Source of the DNA: CALREA01 sp041674865
Lineage (GTDB): Bacteria > Patescibacteriota > Gracilibacteria > UBA1369 > UBA12463
NCBI GenBank assembly: GCA_041674865.1
Contig: JBAYUX010000004.1
Coordinates: forward strand, 1-43,220
Direction: 5' to 3'
Length of the DNA stretch: 43,220 nt
Positions 1-7,919 of the stretch are shown piece by piece. The notes beneath the pieces were generated by a model. That model was given only the letters and a program-made list of their open reading frames with translations. It searched no databases and was not told where the DNA came from. The translations under genes were made by a program, and so were the position numbers. Each line of letters begins with the position of its first letter. Position 1 is the first letter of the stretch.

Positions 1-1
1 G

Positions 2-625
2 AATCCAAAAACGCTCATCATCCTCTCCCCAAATCATTTCAGTGCAGGAGAAAAACAATTTCTCACAAGTAACGAGTCCTATCCAACGCCTTTTGGCAAT
101 GTAGCCGTAGAGCAAGCTATCTACCAAAAAATGACAACCAGCCCAAATATCCAAACCGCGATCGAAGAAAATACTAACGGCCTCGGTAATGATCATGGCA
201 TCGGAAGCCTCATGCCATTTATCAAATACTATCTCCCGGAGACCAAAATCATCCCGATTCTCATTCGCGACAAAACCTCAACGCAAGATATCGTAAAACT
301 CGAATCCGCACTTGCTCCATACATATCGACTGTGACTCCCCTTCTCACTTCTGTCGATTTCTCTCACTACCTCACGCTCAAAGAAGCTCAAGAAAAAGAC
401 AAAATAACGTGGAATCTTATCAAGTCATGGTCCATCTCGCAACTCATCTCTCTCAATAGTAACGACTACCTCGATACTCCCGGCGGCATCGCAACACTCC
501 TTCTCTCCATGAAACAAAAAGGTGCAACACGCATAACCAAACACTATTACGACAACTCAGGAAGCATTCTCAAACAACCAAACATTCCAACCACAAGTTA
601 CTTCATCCTCTCATTTACAAAGTAA
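2..625 (+). CDS. MEMO1 family protein (AmmeMemoRadiSam system protein B), 5' end missing
   Basis: The reading frame is open from base 2 and ends in TAA, with a second TAA directly behind it, so the start lies upstream of the window. The visible 207 residues carry MEMO family blocks: a PNH motif at the left edge, a TPFGN segment, an NDHGIGSLMPF block that corresponds to the EHS-PFL block of the family, and SVDFSHY. MEMO proteins have a dioxygenase-like fold of unclear function and often occur beside AMMECR1 and a radical SAM protein. Neither partner is visible here. Confidence in the family is high and in the function low. Confidence 0.85.
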   Translation, partial: NPKTLIILSPNHFSAGEKQFLTSNESYPTPFGNVAVEQAIYQKMTTSPNIQTAIEENTNGLGNDHGIGSLMPFIKYYLPETKIIPILIRDKTSTQDIVKLESALAPYISTVTPLLTSVDFSHYLTLKEAQEKDKITWNLIKSWSISQLISLNSNDYLDTPGGIATLLLSMKQKGATRITKHYYDNSGSILKQPNIPTTSYFILSFTK

Positions 626-678
626 TAAGGTATGAGATAATGATCCCGATTTTATCACCTCTCTAACCCCATTTATGT

Positions 679-1710
679 ATGGCAGACGAACGCGTCGTTT
701 CCGAAACGAATATCGGAAGCTCTAATCCTATTGCCCGTTATGGACGAGATCTCGTCTCAAGTATCAAAGGTATAGGAACCGGTTTCATCATGGTCTTGAT
801 CGGTTTTGTCATTCTCTATTACTCAGTAGGAATGAAGGAAAGTTCAGGCACCGTAGCCAAACTCGCACTCACGCCAGCTGACCAGGTAGCAACAACTCAA
901 GTAGGACTCGTAAAGATCTCTGGAAAGCCATCGGTTCCATCCGTTCTCGCAGCTCCAAAAACTTCTGAAAGTGTCGTTTACTACAAATACACAACCGAAG
1001 AATATCGAAAAGTTGAACAAACAAAGACAAGTTACAAGACCGTTCAAAAAGACGGACAGGACGTTCAGCAAACCGTCGAAACCAAGGAATACGTCGACAC
1101 CTGGGTTCCAGTAACAACAACTGAAAAGTGGAACACCTTCAAGCTTGGCGCAGTTACCGTCGATCCGAAGTCAGCCAACGGAAACTACAATCTCAAATCT
1201 ATCTACGACCAAGAAACAGTCGCTCCAGTAGCTGCAAATCCAACACTCATCACTCCAATCACCTACGCTGGAAAAACAGCTAACGCCTACCCTATCACAA
1301 AAACTCGTGAAAAAGTTGTAGGAGTTCCAGCCGACCAAAATATTATCGTTATCGGTGAGGTAGCAAACGGCACCATCAGCGCTGGTGATCCATTCATCGT
1401 CAGCAACAAGTCAGACGCAGAGATCGTCAAAGACCTCAAGAGCTCAGAAAACCTCAAATTCTGGCTTATGAAAGGCGCAGCATGGTTCTTTCTCGCCTTC
1501 GGTCTCATGAGCATCTTCGGCCCAGTCTTCGCCCTCCTCAACATCCTTCCAGGCGTCGGCTCAGCTCTTAGTGGCATCATGTTTGTCATCTTCGCCATCG
1601 TCTCAGCCGTCCTCGTTGCCCTCGGCAGCCTCGTCATCAAGTTCTGGTACGTCTTCATCGGCCTCGTCGTCGTCGCTATCATCGCCGCAATCACCATGCG
1701 AAAGAAATAA
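679..1710 (+). CDS. TMEM43-like membrane protein
   Basis: This is a 343-residue membrane protein. One helix lies near residues 33-50 (GFIMVLIGFVILYY), followed by a long hydrophilic domain of about 200 residues. Three or four closely spaced helices fill residues 260-340, and the protein ends in RKK. This layout matches the TMEM43/LUMA family, whose bacterial members have no settled function. The soluble part would face outside. The start follows a CT-rich leader without a Shine-Dalgarno sequence. The lipoprotein gene follows after 47 bases on the same strand. The family call rests on topology and overall feel rather than on a catalytic motif. Confidence 0.65.
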   Translation: MADERVVSETNIGSSNPIARYGRDLVSSIKGIGTGFIMVLIGFVILYYSVGMKESSGTVAKLALTPADQVATTQVGLVKISGKPSVPSVLAAPKTSESVVYYKYTTEEYRKVEQTKTSYKTVQKDGQDVQQTVETKEYVDTWVPVTTTEKWNTFKLGAVTVDPKSANGNYNLKSIYDQETVAPVAANPTLITPITYAGKTANAYPITKTREKVVGVPADQNIIVIGEVANGTISAGDPFIVSNKSDAEIVKDLKSSENLKFWLMKGAAWFFLAFGLMSIFGPVFALLNILPGVGSALSGIMFVIFAIVSAVLVALGSLVIKFWYVFIGLVVVAIIAAITMRKK

Positions 1711-1757
1711 GCGTTATCCCTTCTCTCATCTATATTATTTTTTATCCTCTTCTCTCC

Positions 1758-2297
1758 ATGGTCACCAAAAAGGTTCTCATCAGTGGTCTCGCGATTGCAT
1801 CGCTCGCCCTCACAGGCTGCAGTGCCATCCAAACCGCCGTCAACAACAAGATCGCCTCAACAACAAAGGAAATCAGCGGCAACATCAACAGCGAAGTAGC
1901 CAAGACAACTGACGCCCTCAAGGCGCAAGGCGAAAAAATGCAAAGTGACTTCGGAACAGCTGCGGATCAACTCAAGAAGGAAGCTGGAATTGTTGATGGT
2001 ACGATATACACAAATACCAAATTTAGCTTCTCCCTTCAATTTCCAAAAAGCTGGGGAAAGGTTACAACGAAAGAAGTACAAAGCGGAAAATACATAAAGA
2101 GTTTAAATATCTCGTCACAAGACAAATTAATGTCTTATGGATTAGCAATAATAGAGAAAAAAGATGCACAGTTAGTTGATATAGATTTCGTAACGAATAT
2201 CGGCAATACAGATAAATATGTGATATATGCTTCTCAAGAGCCTGGCGTAACAGATGAGGTCAAAGCAGCTATCGACAAATCATTCAAGGCACTCTAA
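1758..2297 (+). CDS. Predicted lipoprotein
   Basis: The 179-residue product starts with a lipoprotein signal peptide. A short positive stretch (VTKK) and a hydrophobic core lead to the lipobox LTGC, with the modified cysteine at residue 21. Residues 25-75 are rich in Ala, Lys and Gln and probably helical. The C-terminal 100 residues form a small mixed domain (KFSFSLQFPKSWG...) that recalls PsbP-like surface domains, but only loosely. It is a likely substrate for the Lgt encoded at 7920. A strong terminator follows 13 bases after the stop, closing this unit. Function unknown. Confidence 0.8.
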   Translation: MVTKKVLISGLAIASLALTGCSAIQTAVNNKIASTTKEISGNINSEVAKTTDALKAQGEKMQSDFGTAADQLKKEAGIVDGTIYTNTKFSFSLQFPKSWGKVTTKEVQSGKYIKSLNISSQDKLMSYGLAIIEKKDAQLVDIDFVTNIGNTDKYVIYASQEPGVTDEVKAAIDKSFKAL

Positions 2298-2310
2298 ACC
2301 AATACCTTGT

Positions 2311-2342
2311 AAAAAGAGGGCCCACCGCGGCCCTCTTTTTTT
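2311..2342 (+). terminator. Rho-independent terminator after the lipoprotein gene
   Basis: A 12-base perfect stem (AAAAAGAGGGCC pairing with GGCCCTCTTTTT) has a 6-base loop and ends in a run of T. The A run on the left side means it could also stop transcription from the other strand. It is the clearest terminator in the window. Confidence 0.92.
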
Positions 2343-2424
2343 GTACCTAATTTTCTGCTAAACTCCTTGGGACGAGAAAACAAGGCTCCGCGTACGCACC
2401 TCTACCCACAACTCCAATCCCTTC

Positions 2425-3636
2425 ATGGCATCCTCAAGAAAAGCGACTGCGATTATATTTGCCACGGTACTCATCGATATGATCGGTGTAACGATCATTC
2501 TTCCATCACTTCCGATTTATGTAGAAAAATTCAGCACATCGACATTCATGATATCGATCATGTATTCGGTGTTTGCGGCGTGTGCATTTCTCGCAGGACC
2601 AATTATGGGGTCACTCTCGGATCGATTCGGAAGAAAACCGGTGATCGTCACCTGTCTTCTCGGAACATCACTCAGCTGGGTCGTCTTCGCCCTTTCCCCA
2701 AATCTCTGGATCATCTTTCTCTCGCGTATCATCGGAGGCTTCAGTGCAGGAAACCTCTCGGTTGCACAAAGTTACCTCACGGATATTTCTTCAGATGAAA
2801 AAGATCGCGCGATCAAACTCGGACTCATTCCAACCGCCATCGGAATTGGATTCATCACCGGACCTGGAATCGGAAGTCTGTTAGCCAAAATTTCTCCATC
2901 CATCCCCTTCTGGTTTACAGGAGCCCTCGCCTTCATTAACGGAATAGCCGCCATCGCATTTCTTCCAGAGAGCATTGCGGCAAAACAAAAAGACGCCAAG
3001 ATTCAGTTCAACTCATTCACGACAATTTGGTACGGACTCACTCATAAAAAATACAAAACACTCATCCTCCTCTTGCTCGCAACATCGATGAGTTTCGAAA
3101 GTTACCACTCCACATTCATTCTCTTTTTGAACCGACGATTCGACTTCTCCATCACCAACGCCGGAATTCTTCTCACCTGTATCGGTATCATGATCGCCAT
3201 AAACCAGCTCGTCCTGATGAAGCATTTTTGGCTCAAATACATGCGACCATACAAGATTCAGCTCATAGCCTCTTCAGCGCTCATCCTGCTCTTTTTAGCA
3301 GCAACATCGGCACGACTTCGCATCTTCATACCAATTATCGCGATCCTTGGAGTCATGGAAGGAACACTTACGGTCATCAACGGTAGTGAGCTTTCCGGAA
3401 AAGCAGAGGAGCATGAACGAGGAAAGATTATCGGAATCTCACACGCACTTATTGCCATCTCGCAGGTCATCGCGCCGGCCATGTCAGGCTTCTTCATGGA
3501 CTACCATATCAATGCTCCATGGATTATTTCGTCGTTCTGGATGGGAATCGTCTTCTTGATTCTCATTATGCACAAACGAGAGCTCAAGGGCACCCCGCTC
3601 GACTTCTCCGGTCGACACGAGCTTGAAAATATCTAG
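2425..3636 (+). CDS. MFS transporter, drug/proton antiporter type
   Basis: This is a 403-residue polytopic protein with about 12 predicted membrane helices. The loop between helices 2 and 3 carries the MFS signature GSLSDRFGRKPV, and the GPGIG sequence in helix 5 matches motif C of the DHA1/Tet-type antiporters. Length fits the 12-helix family. Substrate cannot be told from sequence. It is separated from the lipoprotein gene by a terminator, and lemA follows 57 bases later behind its own -10 box. Confidence 0.88.
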   Translation: MASSRKATAIIFATVLIDMIGVTIILPSLPIYVEKFSTSTFMISIMYSVFAACAFLAGPIMGSLSDRFGRKPVIVTCLLGTSLSWVVFALSPNLWIIFLSRIIGGFSAGNLSVAQSYLTDISSDEKDRAIKLGLIPTAIGIGFITGPGIGSLLAKISPSIPFWFTGALAFINGIAAIAFLPESIAAKQKDAKIQFNSFTTIWYGLTHKKYKTLILLLLATSMSFESYHSTFILFLNRRFDFSITNAGILLTCIGIMIAINQLVLMKHFWLKYMRPYKIQLIASSALILLFLAATSARLRIFIPIIAILGVMEGTLTVINGSELSGKAEEHERGKIIGISHALIAISQVIAPAMSGFFMDYHINAPWIISSFWMGIVFLILIMHKRELKGTPLDFSGRHELENI

Positions 3637-3656
3637 AAAAGACCCATAAAAAAAGC

Positions 3657-3662
3657 TATACT
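3657..3662 (+). promoter_or_regulatory. -10 box (TATACT) for lemA
   Basis: TATACT preceded by GC lies 31 bases before the lemA ATG, with a strikingly CT-rich leader between them. No convincing -35 hexamer is visible. Confidence 0.5.
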
Positions 3663-3693
3663 GGGAGCGCTTTACTCTTTTTTCTTTTTTCAC

Positions 3694-4272
3694 ATGTCTA
3701 CAACTAATAAGGTGCTCCTCGGTATTCTCGGAGTTGCCGTGCTTCTCGGTCTCTGGCTCATGTCTTCATATAATGGCTTTGTCGGACGGGAAGAAAGCGT
3801 AAAGACCGCTTGGTCACAGGTAGAAACGCAATATCAGAGACGATTCGATCTCATTCCAAACCTCGCAGAGTCAGTAAAGGGTGTCCTTAAGCAAGAACAG
3901 GACGTCTTCGGAACGATCGCAAAGGCACGTTCTAGTTACGCCGCTGCTCCATCAGGTAGCAACGAGAAAGTCGCTGCTGCTAACCAGCTCGAAGGTGGAC
4001 TCAGCCGACTCTTGGTTATCATGGAAAACTATCCTCAACTCAAATCTTCAGAAACCGTTCAGTCACTTATGACACAGCTCGAAGGTACAGAAAACCGAGT
4101 CAGTGTCGCACGTGAACGATATAACGAGTCTGTCGAAGACTATAACGTCTCCGTACGTCGCTTCCCAGGAAAGATGATCGCAAGTATCTTTGGATTCTCA
4201 GAGAAGACTCGATTCGAGGCTGTAAAAGAGGCTGCAAATGCTCCAAAAGTCGATCTCAGTCTTACAAAGTAA
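3694..4272 (+). CDS. lemA: LemA family protein
   Basis: The 192-residue protein has an N-terminal membrane helix (residues 6-25), then the LemA helical domain. Signature segments are NGFVGREESVKTAWSQVE, QYQRRFDLIPNL and VARERYNESVEDYN, ending in the usual FPGKMIASIFGF. Typical length is 180-200 residues. LemA proteins are membrane-anchored with the helical domain outside or at the membrane; the role is unclear. The TPM-domain gene follows directly, a pairing common in bacteria. The leader is a CT tract with no Shine-Dalgarno sequence. Confidence 0.95.
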   Translation: MSTTNKVLLGILGVAVLLGLWLMSSYNGFVGREESVKTAWSQVETQYQRRFDLIPNLAESVKGVLKQEQDVFGTIAKARSSYAAAPSGSNEKVAAANQLEGGLSRLLVIMENYPQLKSSETVQSLMTQLEGTENRVSVARERYNESVEDYNVSVRRFPGKMIASIFGFSEKTRFEAVKEAANAPKVDLSLTK

Positions 4273-4326
4273 GAAGCAAATTCGACATAGATTTTCAGAC
4301 TCTCTCTCTCCTAACCTCTACTCTCG

Positions 4327-5256
4327 ATGAAGCGAATAAAAGCACTCGTTGCGCTTGGAACTGTCATAATCATGGCAGGACTATGGAGTGTAGTCGCCGC
4401 AGGAACAGCAATGGCTGCCACAAAAATCACCTACCCTGAGGCAAAATACGTCAGTGACTATGCAGGAGTTTTATCTGCAGAAGAAACAGCATTACTCAAT
4501 CAAAAAGTACTCGACTTCAAGACAAAAACTTCGAACGAGATTGCCGTCCTTGTCGTACCAACAACCTCGCCAGAGACGATTGAGGAATATAGCATCCACG
4601 TTGCCCAACAGTGGGGAATTGGAAAAAAGGATAAGGACAACGGAGTACTGTTCACGGTTGCCGTAGATGATCACGCGATGCGACTCGAAATTGGACGCGG
4701 GCTCGAAGGTGCGATTCCGGACATCTCTACCGTAAAAATTCTCAACACCTACGCACGCCCAGCCTTCAGGGAAAACAACTACTACAAAGGAATAAATGAC
4801 GCTCTTGATGTTGTTATGGCCGCCGCACAGGGAGAGTTTAATGTAGCAGATGTTCAGGATATTCAGAGCACAGACAATACCGAAAGTGAAGGATTGATTA
4901 ATTTTATCTTTTACGTAGTCATCTTTGGTTTCGGATTCTTCGTACAATACCTCGCAAAAACAAAGTCTTGGTGGCTTGGAGGAGTTGTTGGGGCAGGAGG
5001 AGCGTTTACGGTGTCACTTTTGCTATCCTTTGGACTTTTCGTAGCGGGACTTCTCGGTCTAATATGTGGAATATTTGGACTTGTTCTCGACTTCGTCGTA
5101 TCAACTAAATACAAAGGACCAGGCGGAAAAGGAGGCTCTGGAGGAGGTTTTTGGTTCGGTGGTGGAAGCTCCGGATCTGGGGGTGGATGGAGTAGCGGCG
5201 GCGGAAGCTTTGGAGGTGGAAGTTTCTCGGGAGGTGGTGGCAGTAGTAGCTGGTAG
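4327..5256 (+). CDS. TPM-domain membrane protein (YgcG-like)
   Basis: The 309-residue protein has a signal peptide (residues 1-31, cleavage after AMAA) followed by a TPM domain at about 38-170, with VSDYAGVLSAEE, EIAVLVVPT and RLEIGRGLEGAIPD. Two membrane helices lie at about 190-250, and a C-terminal tail of glycine and serine repeats ends in SSSW. The Gly-rich tail is typical of the YgcG group. TPM domains have been linked to phosphatase activity and to photosystem repair in plants; here the role is unknown. Its position behind lemA suggests a shared envelope function. Confidence 0.9.
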   Translation: MKRIKALVALGTVIIMAGLWSVVAAGTAMAATKITYPEAKYVSDYAGVLSAEETALLNQKVLDFKTKTSNEIAVLVVPTTSPETIEEYSIHVAQQWGIGKKDKDNGVLFTVAVDDHAMRLEIGRGLEGAIPDISTVKILNTYARPAFRENNYYKGINDALDVVMAAAQGEFNVADVQDIQSTDNTESEGLINFIFYVVIFGFGFFVQYLAKTKSWWLGGVVGAGGAFTVSLLLSFGLFVAGLLGLICGIFGLVLDFVVSTKYKGPGGKGGSGGGFWFGGGSSGSGGGWSSGGGSFGGGSFSGGGGSSSW

Positions 5257-5263
5257 CCAAAAA

Positions 5264-5839
5264 TTACTTCAAATTCACCCGGTAAACCCTACTGCCATTC
5301 TTTGGAAGACGAGAAATCTTCATGCCGATCTCGGCATTCTTTTTGGCTGTTTTGACATTCTTCCGATCGATCTGAATCGAGTCAGCACGCTCTTCAAACA
5401 TCTGGCCATCAGTTTCAAAAAGAAGAACTTCACCAGTTTTCAGTGTTGTAGAAAGTTTGATGATAACCACCTGAATTTTATTGAGGACGGCGGTAACTGT
5501 TCCAATTTCGGCATATGAGCGAAGAGCACCACGAGATCCCTGGGGATAAGTATCAACAAGAAGCGATGGTTGGTGAAGAGAGATGCTCGTGAAGGTACGC
5601 TTCTGGAAACTTCTCGGTTTACTTGGAGGAGTGCGCAACGAAGAAGACTGCCGAGCATTTTCTTGTGCCCGGGAAAGACTCGAAGAGATCATTGGCTCTT
5701 CATATATTTCTTCACGAGAAGCCGAACGCATCGCATCCCCTACTGTAAATTGAGGTGGAGCCTGAATTCGTTTTTGAATAATCTTCTTGCGCTGAAACGC
5801 AGGAATCTTGAGAAGTTCTGGATCGAGTGGTGAGGTCAT
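5264..5839 (-). CDS. Protein with EF-Tu-domain-2-like (U32 C-terminal type) beta barrel
   Basis: The protein has 191 residues. The first 105 are polar and probably disordered, rich in Ser, Arg, Gln and Pro. The last 85 (RSYAEIGTVTAVLNKIQVVIIKL...VKTAKKNAEIGMKIS) resemble the small beta-barrel of translation factors as found at the end of U32 peptidases and in stand-alone EF-like proteins. It starts 18 bases after efp stops on the same strand, so it is probably co-transcribed with it. A ribosome- or RNA-linked role is an inference from fold and neighbour. It converges on the TPM gene with 7 bases between stops. Confidence 0.65.
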   Translation of the reverse strand: MTSPLDPELLKIPAFQRKKIIQKRIQAPPQFTVGDAMRSASREEIYEEPMISSSLSRAQENARQSSSLRTPPSKPRSFQKRTFTSISLHQPSLLVDTYPQGSRGALRSYAEIGTVTAVLNKIQVVIIKLSTTLKTGEVLLFETDGQMFEERADSIQIDRKNVKTAKKNAEIGMKISRLPKNGSRVYRVNLK

Positions 5840-5857
5840 GCCTCAATAATAACACGC

Positions 5858-6415
5858 TTACTTTGCGCGCTCAACGTACTCGTGAAGTTCTGTATTTACA
5901 CGGATCACATCGCCTTCTTTGATGAAGAGTGGAGCGCTGATCGTAGCGCCAGTCTCGATAACAACAGGCTTTGTTCCACCAGTTGCCGTGTCTCCCTTTT
6001 CACCAGGAGGAGCAGAAATAACCTTGAAGTCCATCTTTGTAGGAAGTTCGATAGAAGCAGGTGAGTCGTCAACGAAGACAACAACAACTTCTGTTCCATC
6101 AATCAAGAAGTCCGCATCATCACCAATCATATCTTTTGAAATACTGAACTGGTCATAAGACTGATTGTCCATGAATGTCCACTCACTTGAGTCATTGTAA
6201 AGGTACTGGCATCTCTTGTTTTCCATATTAGCCTCTTCAACATTTTCACCAGACTTGAAAGTAACTTCAACGTTTCGTCCAGTTTTTGCATTCTTCATCT
6301 TCGCACGAGTAAAGGCAGCACCCTTACCTGGATTCACGAACTGATATCCGACGATAACATATGTTTCGCCATTATATTTGACAGCGACGCCTTTCTTGAA
6401 ATCTGATGTTTGCAT
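5858..6415 (-). CDS. efp: Translation elongation factor P
   Basis: EF-P of 185 residues, the normal length, with three beta-barrel domains. It relieves ribosome stalling at proline runs. The N-terminal loop reads NPGKGAAF, with Lys31 at the position that is beta-lysylated in E. coli (Lys34). The C-terminal domain has IETGATISAPLFIKEGDVIRVNT, the usual EF-P signature. An EpmA-like gene lies upstream on the same strand, which suggests that Lys31 is modified. The leader is about 70 bases with a promoter at 6489-6516. Confidence 0.96.
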   Translation of the reverse strand: MQTSDFKKGVAVKYNGETYVIVGYQFVNPGKGAAFTRAKMKNAKTGRNVEVTFKSGENVEEANMENKRCQYLYNDSSEWTFMDNQSYDQFSISKDMIGDDADFLIDGTEVVVVFVDDSPASIELPTKMDFKVISAPPGEKGDTATGGTKPVVIETGATISAPLFIKEGDVIRVNTELHEYVERAK

Positions 6416-6488
6416 AAGATAGATGATTAATAGCTTTTTGTAGCTTTGATTTGAGAATACCTAACGCGGTTTTCTTCAAACCTGGCGC

Positions 6489-6516
6489 ATTCTACCATAG
6501 CTATTATTAGGGGCAA
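6489..6516 (-). promoter_or_regulatory. Promoter for efp
   Basis: Read on the minus strand, TTGCCC (6511-6516) is followed after 16 bases by TAGAAT (6489-6494). This places transcription start about 70 bases before the efp start codon, giving efp its own promoter separate from the EpmA-like gene. Confidence 0.55.
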
Positions 6517-6595
6517 GTGGGAAAGGTGAGAGGTTGCATTTTTTATTTTCATGATACAATCATAGTTTTTATAAAAAACCAGTAGTTTTAAAGCT

Positions 6596-6617
6596 AAAAA
6601 TTTCGGCGCCGAAATTT
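6596..6617 (-). terminator. Palindrome with T run, probable terminator after the EpmA-like gene
   Basis: Bases 6598-6617 form a perfect 20-base palindrome centred on CGGCGCCG. On the minus strand it is followed by a run of five T. It lies between the EpmA-like gene and the efp promoter. As a terminator its lack of an unpaired loop is unusual, so a protein-binding site is an alternative. Confidence 0.5.
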
Positions 6618-6634
6618 CTGAATACATCATAAAG

Positions 6635-6679
6635 TTGCCAAAAAGGCAAAATTATAGAATGCCTTGTGGTCGACCACAA
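6635..6679. repeat. Two further inverted repeats downstream of the EpmA-like gene
   Basis: TTGCC-AAAAA-GGCAA lies at 6635-6649. A perfect 16-base palindrome centred on GTCGAC lies at 6664-6679, four bases past the stop of the EpmA-like gene. Together with the palindrome at 6598 they make three symmetric elements in about 80 bases of otherwise non-coding DNA. Confidence 0.7.
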
Positions 6680-6682
6680 AAG

Positions 6683-7774
6683 CTACAAATCCCTAAAAGG
6701 AAAAAGCATAACATCCTCTATCGAAACTTGATCGAGCAAAAGCATAATCAATCGATCAACGCCGAGGGCAATTCCACCAGAAGGTGGCATACCAATTTTC
6801 AACGCTTCGATGAAACTTTCATCAACATCGTAAAGGTCTTTACCAAGCCTCGCTCGCTCCTTCGCTTCAGCCCCCAATCTCCTCTCCTGCTCCACCGCAT
6901 CCGTCAGCTCACCAAACGCATTACACAACTCGAGTCCGCATACATATATCTCAAATCGCTCGGCATATCGAGAATCACTCGCGCACTCACGGGAAAGCGC
7001 CGCCATACTCACAGGATACTCGCATAGGATCGTCGGACGCACAGAACCATCAGCACCAACTCCGCCCAACTTCCCCTCAATTTCATTCAAGAAGATTAAG
7101 AAAAACGCATCATCATAACTCAAAGGCTCACCGCCCTGAGGCCCACCACCATAGCCACGTGCACGCGCCTCCACAATCAACTTCCCAGAATCTTCAAAAA
7201 TCTCACGACTCACGCCAGCATATTTCTCAAAGGCCGTAGCAACCGTCAGTCGCTCAAAATCACCGCTGAGATCCACCTTCACCCCTTGATATGTAAATGA
7301 CTCACGTCCATCATGCAACTCACGACAAACATATCTCATCAACCGCTCAGTATCTCGCATGATGTCAGTATAGTCCGCACCAGAACGATACCATTCCAGA
7401 ATCGTAAATTCAGGATTGTGAAGCGCGCCGCCGGTTTCTTTATTTCGAAAACTTCGTGTCAGTTGAAAAATCTTTTCCATACCACCAACGAGGAGCTTTT
7501 TCATCGCATATTCTGGCGAGGTGATCAGATACATATCTCGCGCATCTCTCCCCTGTCCACCAGCAATAGCTCCCTCACTAACAAATCTCGTTTTAAAAAC
7601 ATCCAAATACGGCTCCATTCCAGGTAAGTTCACGAGTATCGGAGTCTCTACTTCCAAAAAACCATCACCAGCAAAAAACTGACGAATCGCACTCATCGTA
7701 CGCGCCCGTTTTTCGAAAATCTCTCGAAACGCAGGATCGCTCTTGAGCCGTTGATAATTGGGAATATGTGTCAT
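6683..7774 (-). CDS. epmA: EpmA-like EF-P lysyl ligase (class II LysRS paralogue)
   Basis: This 363-residue protein is a class II lysyl-tRNA synthetase catalytic core without the N-terminal anticodon-binding domain, as in EpmA/PoxA/GenX. Motif 2 reads FRNKETG...HNPEFTILEWYR; the EWYR ending is typical of EpmA rather than full LysRS. Further blocks are YAERFEIYV, ELCNAFGELTDAVEQ and, in motif 3, GVDRLIMLLL. The ATG at 7774 was chosen because homology starts there; an upstream ATG at 7936 would run through the structured element and into lgt. EpmA attaches lysine to EF-P, and efp is the next gene. No EpmB aminomutase is visible. Confidence 0.85.
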   Translation of the reverse strand: MTHIPNYQRLKSDPAFREIFEKRARTMSAIRQFFAGDGFLEVETPILVNLPGMEPYLDVFKTRFVSEGAIAGGQGRDARDMYLITSPEYAMKKLLVGGMEKIFQLTRSFRNKETGGALHNPEFTILEWYRSGADYTDIMRDTERLMRYVCRELHDGRESFTYQGVKVDLSGDFERLTVATAFEKYAGVSREIFEDSGKLIVEARARGYGGGPQGGEPLSYDDAFFLIFLNEIEGKLGGVGADGSVRPTILCEYPVSMAALSRECASDSRYAERFEIYVCGLELCNAFGELTDAVEQERRLGAEAKERARLGKDLYDVDESFIEALKIGMPPSGGIALGVDRLIMLLLDQVSIEDVMLFPFRDL

Positions 7775-7806
7775 ACGCAAAAAGCTTACACTAATCAATA
7801 TTTCGA

Positions 7807-7901
7807 AAAAAGAGGAAAGGCTAGACATCGCAGGTTGCACTCTGCAGGATTCCTCAAGGAATCCGAAGCCGCGACCGAGAGGGATAGCCTTTCCTCTTTT
7901 T
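7807..7901. ncRNA. Candidate structured RNA: 95-base rod with perfect 17-bp closing stem
   Basis: AAAAAGAGGAAAGGCTA (7807-7823) is the exact reverse complement of 7885-7901. Inside, TCGC/GCGA (7828-7831 with 7871-7874) and GGTT/AGCC can pair. A 7-bp hairpin GGATTCC-TCAA-GGAATCC (7847-7864) caps the rod. Both strands end in a T run. It sits between divergent genes, so it is not a terminator for either neighbour. It could be a small RNA or the leader of one of the genes. It does not carry the conserved SRP RNA or T-box motifs. Confidence 0.5.
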
Positions 7902-7907
7902 ATGTCA

Positions 7908-7913
7908 TATAAT
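7908..7913 (+). promoter_or_regulatory. -10 box (TATAAT) placing transcription start at the lgt ATG
   Basis: A consensus TATAAT is followed by six bases and then the lgt ATG. The usual 6-7 base distance from -10 to start site would make the A of ATG the first transcribed base. Confidence 0.6.
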
Positions 7914-7919
7914 ACAGCC

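Noticed and set aside
1571..1912. Plus-strand Ser-rich frame inside the TMEM43-like gene
   Set aside because: Low-complexity product in a shifted frame over two well-supported genes.
5066..5518. Plus-strand frame over the Gly-rich end of the TPM gene
   Set aside because: It exists because the Gly-repeat DNA is free of stops in another frame; its end runs antisense to a better gene.
6427..6630. Minus-strand frame of 67 residues before efp
   Set aside because: It crosses the efp promoter and the palindrome; product shows no sensible pattern.
7807..7901. Structured element as SRP RNA or a T-box leader
   Set aside because: It lacks the conserved GGAA-loop region of bacterial SRP RNA and the T-box consensus, although size and position first suggested both.
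7758..7919. N-terminal extension of lgt
   Set aside because: The frame is open but passes through the inverted repeat and the -10 box; the family N terminus starts at 7920.
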